Source: Urechidicola vernalis (GTDB lineage Bacteria > Bacteroidota > Bacteroidia > Flavobacteriales > Flavobacteriaceae). Taken from it: DNA of 64,000 nucleotides. This document shows, piece after piece, positions 51,731-61,700 of this stretch (position 1 is its first letter; each line of letters opens with the position of its first letter). A program made the translations under genes and the position numbers. A model generated the notes under the pieces. It saw only the letters and a program-made list of their open reading frames with translations, was not told the origin of the DNA and made no database searches. The stretch is from contig NZ_JAVRHV010000008.1 of NCBI RefSeq assembly GCF_031846385.1, forward strand, positions 1 through 64,000, read 5' to 3'.

Positions 51731-53089
51731 ATGATTTTAGAAAAGAATAGTAGTGACGTTGAGAGCAATTCGGATTTAGAAAAACTAAACCCAGAAGCGA
51801 AGGCAATTGTTACGCACTTTTCTAGTAACCAAGATTTAAGGAAGAAAAATCCTTATAGAAAACCGTATGAATCATTAGGTTTAAAAAGTAATGAAGTGCC
51901 AAAACCTAAGAAGCCCTCGACTTTTAAATTTATAGATTTGTTTGCGGGAATAGGTGGTTTTAGAACTGCTTTACAGAATTTAGATGGCCGTTGTATGTTT
52001 ACTTCTGAATGGGATTTAAATGCTAAAAAGTCGTATTATAACAATTATGGTGAATACCCTTTTGGAGATATAACGAAGCCAGAAGTTAAGAGTTATATTC
52101 CTGAAGGATTTGATGCTTTATGTGCAGGGTTTCCTTGTCAGCCGTTTTCAAAAGGGGGCTATAGAAACGGATTTGAAGATACAAGAGGAACGTTGTTTTT
52201 TGATATCTGTGAAATTGTTCAAAAACATCAACCAAAATATTTATTGTTAGAAAATGTTGCCAATATGGTAACGCATGACAAAGGGAACACCTACAAGGTT
52301 ATTTTAAAAAGTTTGGATGAATTAGGTTATTATTTTCCGGATGAACCTTTATTGCTTTCTCCTGATGCTTTTGGAGTTCCAATCTTGAGACCACGAATAT
52401 TTATTCCATGCGTTAGAAAGGATGTTGCGAATGGGAATATTGACAAGATTAAGCAATTTAAAAATGAAATAGCACCTCGTTTTATATCAAGAATGCAAGC
52501 TGTTGATGATATATTAAATCCAGATTTACCGGCAGATTTACCGGAATATGAAGAACGAGTTCTTGGTATGTGGGATGCATTTTATAAGGGGATAGATTTA
52601 AAAGTTATTGGATTTCCTATATGGATGGAATTCTTTAAATATGAAGGGGCTTTGGATGAATTTCCGTTGTGGAAAGCAAAGTTTATTCAGAAAAATATAG
52701 ATTTATATAATAGGAATAAGGAGTTTATTGATTCTTGGCTTTTTGAATATGATAATTTAGAGTGGTGTATTAAGACCCATAGAAAAATGGAATGGCAGGC
52801 AGGAAAGGATATTTCTTCGGTTTTCGAAGGATTAATCCAGTTCAGGCCATCGGGTGTTCGTGTAAAGCGCCCAAATAGATTCTCTACATTAGTTGCCATG
52901 AATCATCAGCAGATTATTGGTAAATACAGACGAAGAATTACTATTGATGAGTCTAAAAAACTACAGTCATTTCCAGATGATTTTAAACTTTCAAGTACCA
53001 AAGGAATTGCACTAAAACAATTGGGTAACTCGGTAAATGTAAAAGTAGTTGAAACTATATTTGATGTTATTTTGAAAAACTTTGCATGA
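51731..53089 (+). CDS. DNA (cytosine-5) methyltransferase
   Basis: 452 residues. About 65 extra residues precede motif I, FIDLFAGIGGFR (67-78). Motif IV is GFPCQPFS with the catalytic Cys136, motif VI LLLENVANM, and motif VIII PILRPRIFI. The target-recognition region is roughly 240-375, followed by motif IX FRPSGVRVKRPNRFSTLVA and motif X LKQLGNSVNV. All catalytic motifs are intact. The recognition sequence cannot be read. Its stop overlaps the start of a DHH-like gene (ATGA at 53086), suggesting a functional pair such as restriction-modification. No other methylase or nuclease is nearby. Confidence 0.92.
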   Translation: MILEKNSSDVESNSDLEKLNPEAKAIVTHFSSNQDLRKKNPYRKPYESLGLKSNEVPKPKKPSTFKFIDLFAGIGGFRTALQNLDGRCMFTSEWDLNAKKSYYNNYGEYPFGDITKPEVKSYIPEGFDALCAGFPCQPFSKGGYRNGFEDTRGTLFFDICEIVQKHQPKYLLLENVANMVTHDKGNTYKVILKSLDELGYYFPDEPLLLSPDAFGVPILRPRIFIPCVRKDVANGNIDKIKQFKNEIAPRFISRMQAVDDILNPDLPADLPEYEERVLGMWDAFYKGIDLKVIGFPIWMEFFKYEGALDEFPLWKAKFIQKNIDLYNRNKEFIDSWLFEYDNLEWCIKTHRKMEWQAGKDISSVFEGLIQFRPSGVRVKRPNRFSTLVAMNHQQIIGKYRRRITIDESKKLQSFPDDFKLSSTKGIALKQLGNSVNVKVVETIFDVILKNFA

Positions 53090-54030
53090 TCGAAATCTTA
53101 AGAAATAAGCCACTTATAATCAACGCGGATTTAGACGGGATTATTAGCGGGCTGCTTCTTTCGAAATACATCAATTGCGCTATAGTTGGATTTTCAAATA
53201 GTAACAAAGAGATTTGGTTACGTCAAGATTTTAATAAAGAATTAAAGTCTATTTGTTTCTTAGATTTGTTCGTTGTAAACCCTGAAATTGTTTCAATAGA
53301 TCAACATATTATTGCCGGAAACCAAACTCATTTTAAAGAACTTTCAAAAAATCCGAATAAAATAAACCCCAACCTTTTTAACCCTAGATTTCATCAACCT
53401 TCCAAGTCTTATAGATTAAAATATCCTTTCGGAACAGTTCATTTTATTATTGCCTTGTTAGAGAAAAATGGAATTGACCTAAGCGAAATTAAATTACAAA
53501 AAGAACTACAAGGAATTAAGTTCATGGATTTGTTATTACGAGCAGATGATTGTATGAAAACGAGTATTTATAGTTCTTATACCTCAAATGCAGAAGAATG
53601 GTGGGCTTGGTTGTATTCGTATTCTATAAAAGGAAAAACTATTGCGGCATGTAAAGGTTATTTAGATAACTTATCAAAAAAAGATGCTGAACAAATTAAA
53701 AGAAAGTTGAGCAGGTTTATGAAAAATGCTCCTTATAATTGTGACTCTTCAGATGGGGGAATTGATCAGCTTACTACGAATGGTTTTATAAAAGAGAATG
53801 TATTTCAATTGGTTGAACTACTATGTAATCTAATCGAGGAGCCAGTTTTTAAGTTGGGAGGGCTTTATAAGAAGTTTACTGGTATTGCAGAAAGAACGAC
53901 TCTTTCTGATACCCAATTAACTGAATTAATTCTAAAAGGAACAATCGATAAAAAAAGGGTATTTTCCTACGCCTTTGTGCGCACAGCGGAACGAGAAGAA
54001 TATTTCAGTGTTACTTTTTACCAGAATTAA
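53086..54030 (+). CDS. DHH-phosphoesterase-like protein coupled to the DNA methyltransferase
   Basis: 314 residues, not recognised as a named family. Four acidic motifs follow the order of DHH phosphoesterases: NADLDGIISGLLL (D15, D17), CFLDLF (D60), SIDQHI (D72-Q-H74, in place of D-H-H) and LLRADDCM (D154/D155). No DHHA1 domain is evident; the C-terminal half (160-314) is helical with no known motif. DHH members include RecJ exonuclease and nanoRNases, so a metal-dependent nuclease is a reasonable hypothesis. Overlap with the methyltransferase stop implies coupled translation. Confidence 0.6.
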   Translation: MIEILRNKPLIINADLDGIISGLLLSKYINCAIVGFSNSNKEIWLRQDFNKELKSICFLDLFVVNPEIVSIDQHIIAGNQTHFKELSKNPNKINPNLFNPRFHQPSKSYRLKYPFGTVHFIIALLEKNGIDLSEIKLQKELQGIKFMDLLLRADDCMKTSIYSSYTSNAEEWWAWLYSYSIKGKTIAACKGYLDNLSKKDAEQIKRKLSRFMKNAPYNCDSSDGGIDQLTTNGFIKENVFQLVELLCNLIEEPVFKLGGLYKKFTGIAERTTLSDTQLTELILKGTIDKKRVFSYAFVRTAEREEYFSVTFYQN

Positions 54031-54047
54031 AAACCGTCTGTTAATTT

Positions 54048-54557
54048 CTAGTTGAACAAGGCCTTTAACTCGGTCGCGTTATCAGCTTCCATTCTTCCAG
54101 AAAGTACAAGGCTTAATTGTTTCCTTCTTAAAGCACCGTCAAAGCGTTCTTTTTCCAAGTCAGTTTCAGGAATAATTTCAGGTACTTTTACAGGAGAACC
54201 AGTTCTGTCTACCGCTACAAATGTATAGATACCCTCATTTGCTTTTGTACGCTCACCCGTTTCCCTATCTTCTATCCAAACATCTACATAAACTTCCATA
54301 GACGACCTGAATGCGCGAGATACCTTTGCTTCCATAACCACAACACTTCCAACTGGCACAGCCTTTCTAAAAACAACGTGATTTACAGAAGCGGTTACAA
54401 CAATTCTTCTGCAATGCCTTCTTGCCGAAATACTGCAGGCTCTGTCCATTCGCGCTAGTAATTCCCCTCCAAAAAGGTTGTTTAATGGGTTTGTTTCTCC
54501 AGGCAACACCATATCTGTTAATACGGTAAGTGATTCTTTAGAGTATTTAGCATTCAT
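54048..54557 (-). CDS. Acyl-CoA thioesterase (hot-dog fold)
   Basis: 169 residues. The block NPLNNLFGGELLARMDRACSISARRH holds the catalytic Asn/Asp region of the YciA/BACH-type hydrolases; VVTASVNHVVFRKAVPVGSVV and the later KANEGIYTFVAVD fit the same family. A short C-terminal extension follows. It hydrolyses acyl-CoA to free CoA and fatty acid in the cytoplasm. Confidence 0.9.
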   Translation of the reverse strand: MNAKYSKESLTVLTDMVLPGETNPLNNLFGGELLARMDRACSISARRHCRRIVVTASVNHVVFRKAVPVGSVVVMEAKVSRAFRSSMEVYVDVWIEDRETGERTKANEGIYTFVAVDRTGSPVKVPEIIPETDLEKERFDGALRRKQLSLVLSGRMEADNATELKALFN

Positions 54558-54572
54558 ACCTCAAATTTTTGG

Positions 54573-54580
54573 CAAAGATA
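54573..54580 (-). promoter_or_regulatory. -7 promoter element of the thioesterase gene
   Basis: TATCTTTG on the minus strand matches TAnnTTTG, 15 bases before the ATG. Confidence 0.55.
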
Positions 54581-54670
54581 GATAAAATACAAGGTGTGTA
54601 GAACAATGTTAACCCCTAATTTTTTATGGAGCTGTTCAATTTTAAGTCAGTTAAATAGAGTATTTAATTT

Positions 54671-55597
54671 TTAGAATTCTTGAACAAGTAACCAAGCATC
54701 TGGCGATTCTTGTTTTTTGATGGCTCTTAAATTATTAATTGCATCTCTTTTAGAATTAAAACTAGCATAAGAAACTTGAGTTAATCCCCATTTGTTTACG
54801 CCTAAAATTTGTGCGTCAAATCCTTTAGAAATCAATTGCTTTACTTTTTTATCGGCATTGGCTACTTCTCTAAATGCACCTGCAATTACATGGTAATTTT
54901 TATCCTCCTTAGTAACGTTTAATGTAATGGTTGGAAGTGGATTATCAATAACAAAAGTAGCTTCTTGTATCTTTTTATTTACGGTTTCTTGTTGCTGTTG
55001 TTCCGCTAACAACTGTTGCTGGTATTGGTTCTCATTATAGGTGTCCCAAACAAAACTTCCTGCTGCAAATAAAATAGCCACAGATGCTGCATATTTTAAA
55101 AAGGCAGGCGCTTTTCTATTCGTTACAGGAACTACTGGCGATACTGTTTCTATAGCACGTACTTTTTCTAAATATTCAGTACGTTTAATAGCCGAAGAAT
55201 TAAAAGAATTTAATCCGAATGAACTTGTCAAATAATTTTCTGACAGCACTGGCTCAAAGATTAATTTTTGATCCGTATTTATGGTTAATGATCCAATTTT
55301 TGGAAGTTCAATTAATTCATTTTTAAGTACTTGATTCCAGCTCTTAACTTCTTCTTTAATTAAGTCAGTTGCTTCTGCAAATGAAATGTTTTCAACAGAA
55401 GAGATGTAGTTAGCCAACAATCCATCATTATTTTTTAGATGACTATTAAACGAAAGTTGTTTCGTTGGTGGATAAAATGTATGTGTAAAGTTATTTACCC
55501 TTGCTGAAATTTCGTTGGTAACAAAACCGCCAAACTCAGGCACAATAACACATTCGTATCTATATAGTAAATCGCTGATGTATGTTGCTAATCTCAT
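54671..55597 (-). CDS. HU-domain and SPOR-domain membrane protein
   Basis: About 308 residues. The N-terminal CCDC81-like HU domains (1-130; LATYISDLLYRYECVIVPEFGGFV) are followed by a linker, one membrane span (FLKYAASVAILFAAGSFVW, about 168-186), a Gln-rich stretch and a C-terminal SPOR domain (about 230-308; YHVIAGAFREVANADKKVKQLISKGFDAQILG). SPOR binds denuded septal peptidoglycan; the HU part would be cytoplasmic and may contact DNA. The frame is open to 55645, but a TATATTTG element lies at 55603-55610, so the ATG at 55597 is used. Confidence 0.88.
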   Translation of the reverse strand: MRLATYISDLLYRYECVIVPEFGGFVTNEISARVNNFTHTFYPPTKQLSFNSHLKNNDGLLANYISSVENISFAEATDLIKEEVKSWNQVLKNELIELPKIGSLTINTDQKLIFEPVLSENYLTSSFGLNSFNSSAIKRTEYLEKVRAIETVSPVVPVTNRKAPAFLKYAASVAILFAAGSFVWDTYNENQYQQQLLAEQQQQETVNKKIQEATFVIDNPLPTITLNVTKEDKNYHVIAGAFREVANADKKVKQLISKGFDAQILGVNKWGLTQVSYASFNSKRDAINNLRAIKKQESPDAWLLVQEF

Positions 55598-55602
55598 GTA
55601 AA

Positions 55603-55610
55603 CAAATATA
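55603..55610 (-). promoter_or_regulatory. -7 promoter element of the HU/SPOR gene (leaderless type)
   Basis: TATATTTG on the minus strand, ending 5 bases before the ATG at 55597. Transcription probably begins at the start codon. Confidence 0.6.
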
Positions 55611-55691
55611 AAAAATAACGGCATCTGACGAAGAAGCTTATACATTACTTATTAACAAATGTTTTGTATATTGAGTTTCAATTTTTTACAG

Positions 55692-56795
55692 ATGCTAGAA
55701 GAAGAATTATGGGCTGTTTTGACCTTGCAAAAGGCCAAAGGAGTGGGAGATGTTATCGCAAAAAAGTTAATTGCGCATTGCGGATCGGCCCAAAATGTGT
55801 TTTCTGAAAAGAAGGGAAACGTGGCTAAAATTAATGGCGTAGGTAGCGCAAAAATTCAACATTTATTTGATAAGAAAAATAAAGTTTTAGCCGAGCAGGA
55901 ATTGAATCATATTTTAAAGAACAAAGTTTCGTATTGCTATTATCTAGATGATAATTATCCCAGTAAATTAAAGCATTGTATAGATGGCCCAATTCTACTC
56001 TTTTCTGATGGTCAAATAAATCTAAATAAACAGCCAATTATAAGTATTGTTGGTACTCGAAAAATGACACTTTATGGCCGTGATTTTATTGATGCGCTTA
56101 TGGAAGAAATTGCACCTTATAATCCGGTTATTGTTAGCGGTTTCGCTTATGGGGTTGATATTACTGCGCAAAAGGCAGCCATAAAAAATGAGTTGCAAAC
56201 CATTGGGGTTCTAGCTCATGGATTTGATAAAATATATCCAAAATCGCATAAAAAGTATATTTCTGAGGTGAATGCAAATGGTGGTTTTTACACTGAATTT
56301 TGGCATAATGATGAGCCGTTAAGAGAGCATTTTTTAAAACGAAATAGAATCGTTGCAGGAATGTCTGATGCTACAGTTATTATAGAATCAGCACAAAAGG
56401 GAGGCTCTTTGGTCACGGCTGATATTGCTAATTCATATAGCAGAGATGTATTTGCTGTTCCTGGTAAAACAACAGATTTATTAAGCAGAGGTTGCAACGA
56501 TTTGATTAGACGAAATAAGGCTGGGATATTGACTTCTCCTTCAGATTTAATAGATGCTATGAATTGGAAATTGAAACAAGAATCGGCTAAAAGTATTCAA
56601 CCACAATTATTTTTAGATTTACCAGAAGAGGAGCAATTAATTTATGATTTTTTGCTTAAAAACAATAAACAGCATCTAGACGCTATTGCCTTGGAATGCG
56701 GATTACCAGTCTATAAATTGGCAACATTATTATTTAACATGGAAATGAAGGGTATAATGCGTCCGCTACCTGGAAAACTGTTTGAGGTGGTTTAA
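55692..56795 (+). CDS. dprA: DNA-processing protein DprA
   Basis: About 367 residues. It binds incoming single-stranded DNA and loads RecA during transformation. A helix-hairpin-helix region is near the N-terminus (KGVGDVIAKKLIAHCGSA). The Rossmann DprA domain follows with VGTRKMTLYGRDFI, VSGFAYGVDITAQKAAI, FLKRNRIVAGMSDATVIIESAQKGGSL and AVPGKTTDLLSRGCNDLI. A C-terminal winged helix (about 300-367) ends the protein. The upstream ATG at 55659 lies in the promoter region, so MLEEELWAVL is taken as the start. Confidence 0.94.
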   Translation: MLEEELWAVLTLQKAKGVGDVIAKKLIAHCGSAQNVFSEKKGNVAKINGVGSAKIQHLFDKKNKVLAEQELNHILKNKVSYCYYLDDNYPSKLKHCIDGPILLFSDGQINLNKQPIISIVGTRKMTLYGRDFIDALMEEIAPYNPVIVSGFAYGVDITAQKAAIKNELQTIGVLAHGFDKIYPKSHKKYISEVNANGGFYTEFWHNDEPLREHFLKRNRIVAGMSDATVIIESAQKGGSLVTADIANSYSRDVFAVPGKTTDLLSRGCNDLIRRNKAGILTSPSDLIDAMNWKLKQESAKSIQPQLFLDLPEEEQLIYDFLLKNNKQHLDAIALECGLPVYKLATLLFNMEMKGIMRPLPGKLFEVV

Positions 56796-56803
56796 TTAAT
56801 AAC

Positions 56804-56811
56804 TATTTTTG
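56804..56811 (+). promoter_or_regulatory. -7 promoter element of the 56815 gene (leaderless type)
   Basis: TATTTTTG matches TAnnTTTG and ends 3 bases before the ATG at 56815. It contains the TTG at 56809 that extends the open frame. Confidence 0.5.
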
Positions 56812-56814
56812 ACC

Positions 56815-57873
56815 ATGGCTTCGAAACAAAAATTAATGTCTCAAAAAAAACCTGCATATCCAGTTTCGGATTTGCTAAAGGATTATTTGGTTGAGTACAG
56901 TAGAAATATAAAAATTCCAGTTTTTTATGAAGACCTTCTTAGGTTTCAGGGCTCAATTGTGGTCTATGATAAAAATGACGAAGATACCTTATGGGTTCGT
57001 GTTTATTATTCTGATTACGAACGTGAAGATATAGATTTAAGCCTTAAGAAAGTTTATACAATCTTACATTCTAACGGTAATGAAGATATAATTCAATATT
57101 TAAGTATTGATGCTATTGACTATTGCACATTCGGAAACTCAAAACCATTTAGAGTAAAGGTCCGAAATATTTTAAATGATAACTACACACATTTTTATGT
57201 AAAAAAAGCGGATGCTTCTAGAATTTACGGACTAGAATTAGAGCATGTGCTATCGCCATACAATTTAAATTTTTTGGTATACAAAGACACCTTGATAGAA
57301 GAGCATATAGCGGGAATTCCAGGGGATGAATTTATTAAGGAGATGCTACCAGAATGTAATGAATCTGAAAAGTCTCAAATTGCCAAAGAGTTTGTAAAAT
57401 TTAATGAACGTTGTATGATTAGATTACTTGGTGATATGCGTTCTTATAATTATGTGATAGTACCAGTGCACGATTTTGATCAAGTGGTATATAGAATTCG
57501 AGCAATTGATTTTGACCAACAAAGCTTTGAAGGGAAGTTTAGAGTGTATTCTCCTCAATATTTTAAAGAGAATTTTAAAATGGTGACTTTGGTCAGTGAA
57601 AAGTTGCAAGGAAGTTCCATAGCACAATACAAGCTTGAGGAGCGATCTATAGTGGCAAAACGTATTTTAAGTTCGGAAACGAGAATTAATCACTTGTTAG
57701 ATTGTATGAAAAAGGATTCCATCTCTACGGAGGCAAATATTGATTTATTACGTCAGCAAGTTTTTCGATTCACCAGTGATATTGCATTTAAAAAGAGCAA
57801 TAACATGGGTGAGATTTTAGAAACAGCAATGGATTTTGTTACGCGTAATTACGAGAGTCTTCGAACCTATTAG
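56815..57873 (+). CDS. Conserved hypothetical cytoplasmic protein
   Basis: About 352 residues, no signal peptide or membrane span. I recognise it only as a protein that looks conserved in flavobacteria. Distinct stretches are YPVSDLLKDYLVEYSRNIKIPVFYEDLL, DDTLWVRVYY-type (DEDTLWVRVYYSDYERED), FYVKKADASRIYGLELEHVLSPYNLNFLVY, and RCMIRLLGDMRSYNYVIVPVHDFDQVVYRIRAIDFDQQ. The last, with D-x-R-S-Y-N and a later D-F-D-Q, could be a kinase-like active site, but this is speculation. If the TSS falls past 56815, the ATG at 56836 would be used. Confidence 0.6.
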   Translation: MASKQKLMSQKKPAYPVSDLLKDYLVEYSRNIKIPVFYEDLLRFQGSIVVYDKNDEDTLWVRVYYSDYEREDIDLSLKKVYTILHSNGNEDIIQYLSIDAIDYCTFGNSKPFRVKVRNILNDNYTHFYVKKADASRIYGLELEHVLSPYNLNFLVYKDTLIEEHIAGIPGDEFIKEMLPECNESEKSQIAKEFVKFNERCMIRLLGDMRSYNYVIVPVHDFDQVVYRIRAIDFDQQSFEGKFRVYSPQYFKENFKMVTLVSEKLQGSSIAQYKLEERSIVAKRILSSETRINHLLDCMKKDSISTEANIDLLRQQVFRFTSDIAFKKSNNMGEILETAMDFVTRNYESLRTY

Positions 57874-57900
57874 ATTTATTAATAGTAAGACAATTTCGAA

Positions 57901-58758
57901 TTACTTTTTGGACAGGACACTTTCAACAATTACGGTACCTAGAATTAGTCCGCCACCAATTGCAGTGTTGATAGATGGAATTTCATTCAAAAATAAAAAG
58001 GCAATGATAATTCCGAAGATGGGTTGCACACTGCCTATAATACTTGCGGTTGCAGCGCTAAAATTCTTCAAACTTTTTACGAACAAAGTATGCCCTAATG
58101 CTGTAGTCATTAATGCGAGTATTAAAACGTAAGGATATTGAGTCGCCAAATTACTATTACTATAAAGAAATAGAGCCGGTAGTGTTACTACTGTTATTAT
58201 TGCCAACTGATACGTCATGATCATAGATTCGTTGTATTTGGCCGTATATTGTTTGGTTATAAGATTTCTGATAGCATAAAAGAATGCAGATAATAGCCCG
58301 AATAGAATGCCTTTTACATGTGAGTTTTCAAAATCTAAATCTGGAGCTAAAATGTAGATTCCTACCAAAATCATACACCCCAATAATACATGAATAGGTT
58401 TAAATTTTTCTTTTCCAAATAACGGCTCAAGAAAAGCGGTTATTACAGGAAAGGTAAATAATGAGAGCATTCCAATTGCAACATTTGACATCTTTAAAGC
58501 TAAAAAATAAGTTATCCAATGTGCGCCTAAAAAGACTCCTGCAATGAAGAAGGGAAGTCGTTCTTTTTTAGGAAATCGGATTAGAGTTATTTTATTGTAT
58601 TTACAAAATAAAAACATGGCAATTCCGCCAATGAAGCTTCGCCACCAAATTATCAATGGAATTGGCATCGCAATAAATTTTCCTAAAGGACCTGAGGTGC
58701 CAATAAAAAAAGCGGCCATTACAAGAATTAATAAGTTTTTGAGGTGTTGATTTTTCAT
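57901..58758 (-). CDS. EamA/DMT-family transporter
   Basis: 285 residues with ten hydrophobic helices arranged as two EamA repeats (about 9-138 and 150-280). It has the repeat starts IPLIIWWRSFIGGIAMFLF and LLSAFFYAIRNLITKQYTA, and the end AATASIIGSVQPIFGIIIAFLFLNEIPS typical of drug/metabolite exporters of the inner membrane. The substrate is unknown. It starts 4 bases after the mfd stop, so it is co-transcribed with mfd. Confidence 0.9.
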   Translation of the reverse strand: MKNQHLKNLLILVMAAFFIGTSGPLGKFIAMPIPLIIWWRSFIGGIAMFLFCKYNKITLIRFPKKERLPFFIAGVFLGAHWITYFLALKMSNVAIGMLSLFTFPVITAFLEPLFGKEKFKPIHVLLGCMILVGIYILAPDLDFENSHVKGILFGLLSAFFYAIRNLITKQYTAKYNESMIMTYQLAIITVVTLPALFLYSNSNLATQYPYVLILALMTTALGHTLFVKSLKNFSAATASIIGSVQPIFGIIIAFLFLNEIPSINTAIGGGLILGTVIVESVLSKK

Positions 58759-58762
58759 AATT

Positions 58763-61700
58763 CTAAATGGAACTAAGCACTTTATATGCTTTTTGTACAG
58801 AATCTATATAGATAAATGTGATTAATAATCGAAGGCCATTTTTGGTTTCCTTTTCTTTCATTACACAAGTTTTAGGGTTCTTTTGAACATATTTTAAAAC
58901 TCGTGTAAAGTATTCTGTTTGATAAAAATCACTTTGTTGATCTGATACAAAATAACCGACCAATCGTTTTCTTTTTAAAATGATACGTTCCAAGCCAATT
59001 TCTTTCGCAATCCATTTTATACGAACGCTATTCAATAAATCTTCAACTTGTGATGGAATAGACCCAAAGCGATCGATTAATTGTTTTTCAAAATTTTGAA
59101 GCCTTTCTTCTGTATTTATTTCACTTAATGAATTGTATAAACTCAATCTTTCTGAAACAACATCGCAATAATCATCTGGAATTAAAATTTCAAAATCGGT
59201 ATCAATTTGAACCTCTTTTACAAATTCTTTCGGCTTTTGATCATCTTTATAAAGCGATTTGAATTCATTTTCTTTTAATTCTTCTATAGCTTCATTTAGG
59301 ATTTTTTGGTAGGTGTCGAATCCAATATCATTCATAAAACCACTTTGTTCACCACCTAATAGGTCTCCAGCACCTCTAATTTCTAAATCTTTCATGGCTA
59401 TATTGATACCGCTTCCTAAATCTGAGAATAACACTAAGGCCTCAATTCTTTTTCTGGCATCATCGGTCATCATATGGTATGGCGGTGTAATAAAATAACA
59501 AAATGCTTTTTTGTTAGAACGTCCGACTCTACCTCGCATTTGGTGTAGGTCCGATAAACCAAAATTGTTTGCGTTATTTATAAAGATAGTGTTAGCGTTT
59601 GGAACATCTAAACCACTTTCTATGATAGTTGTAGAGACTAATACATCGAATTCATTATTCATGAATGACAGCATTAATTGTTCTAATTTTTTACCATCCA
59701 TTTGTCCATGACCGATTCCAATTTTTGCATCAGGAACAAGGCGCTGTAGCATACCGGCAACTTCTTTTATATTTTCTATTCTATTGTGGATAAAGAATAT
59801 TTGTCCACCACGTGAGATTTCATACTGTACGGCATCTCTAATTGTTTCTTCGTTAAATCGAATTACCTGCGTGTCAATAGGGTGTCGGTTAGGAGGGGGG
59901 GTGCTAATAACGGATAAATCTCTAGCAGCCATTAGGCTAAATTGTAAGGTCCTCGGAATTGGTGTTGCCGTTAGTGTTAGGGTATCAACGTTTTCTTTCA
60001 GTGTTTTTAATTTATCCTTTACCGCAACTCCAAATTTTTGTTCTTCATCCACAATTAGTAATCCGAGATCTTTAAAAATCACTTTGTTACTAGCCAACTG
60101 ATGTGTTCCGATTACAATGTCTATTTGGCTATTTTTTAGCCCTTCTAACACTCCATTTCGTTGTTTGGTAGATCTAAACCTGTTAAGGTAATCAATCGTA
60201 ACTGGAAAGTTTTTTAATCGTTCACTAAAAGTTTTAAAATGTTGAAATGCTAAAATGGTAGTTGGTACTAATATTGCAACTTGCTTTCCGTTATCTACTG
60301 CTTTAAATGCCGCTCTTATAGCTACTTCTGTTTTACCAAACCCAACATCACCACAAACTAAGCGATCCATGGGTTGTTCTTTTTCCATGTCTAATTTTAC
60401 AGCTTCTGTTGCGCTGGACTGGTCTGGAGTATCTTCAAATAAGAAACTAGCCTCCAGTTCGTGTTGCATAAAAGTATCAGGTTGATATTGGAACCCTTTT
60501 TGCATTTTTCGTTTTGCATATAATTGAATTAAGTCATACGCAATTTGTTTGACCTTCGTTTTGGTCTTTTGCTTCAATTTTTTCCAAGCACCAGAACCCA
60601 ATTTGTACATTTTGGGAGCCTTTCCATCCTTACCATTATATTTGGAAATTTTGTGGAGTGAATGGATACTTATGTACAGAACATCTCTGTCTCCATAAAT
60701 TAATTTTATGGCTTCTTGTTTTTTTCCTTCTACATCAATTTTCTGCAAGCCGCCAAACTTACCTATTCCATGATCTATATGAGTTACAAAATCTCCAATT
60801 TCTAAATTGGTCAATTCTTTTAGGGAAATTGCTTGCTTTTTTGCATAACCATTTTTTAATCTAAATTTATGGTAACGTTCAAAAATTTGATGATCTGTAT
60901 AGCATGCAACTTTGTTGTCGTGATCAACAAAACCTTGGTATAGAGGGAAAACAATAGTGGAGTAATTTACTTCTTCATCTACATCCGCAAAAATATCATC
61001 AAATCTTTTTGCTTGCTTTTCGTTGTCGCATAACAAGTAATTTTTGATTCCGACTTTGGTGTTATATTGTAAATTTTCAATAAGTAAGTCGAATTGTTTG
61101 TTAAATGCTGGTTGAGGTACTGTATTAAATAAAATTGATTTCTCAAGCGAATTTCCTTTTGAAATTTTAAACTCTCCTAAAACAAAATCTGACAATTGAT
61201 TTTTTAATAAATAGCCATTTGCAAATAGCACATCTGGTTCTGCATGGTTTATTTCTTTAGATAGATTATCAAAAGCTTCAATGGATTTATTAAATAATTT
61301 GTTTAGCCTATCATATAGCAGGTCTAGATCTTTGGTGAAAACTACAGTTTTGGAAGAAATATACTTTAAGAAACTTTCTCTTTGTTCCTCCAGCATTTTA
61401 TTTTCAACATTTGGCATTATGCTGATTTTCTTTAGTTTTTCGGAAGATAATTGAGTTTCTACATCAAAGGATCTAATGCTATCCACCTCGTCACCAAAAA
61501 ATTCTATTCTAAAGGGTTCGTCATTAGAAAAAGAAAAAACATCTATTATTCCACCTCGTACAGAAAACTCACCAGGTTCTGTTACAAAATCTGAGCGTTT
61601 AAAATTGTATTCATGTAGCATTTCATTTACAAAGTCTAATGATATCTGCTCTCCAACATTTAATTTTAGGGTGCTTTTATCCAATTCCTTTTTAGTAATT

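Noticed and set aside
55659..55691. Longer DprA start (MFCILSFNFLQ)
   Set aside because: It looks like a signal segment, which DprA does not have, and lies in the promoter region between divergent genes. The family start fits MLEEELWAVL.
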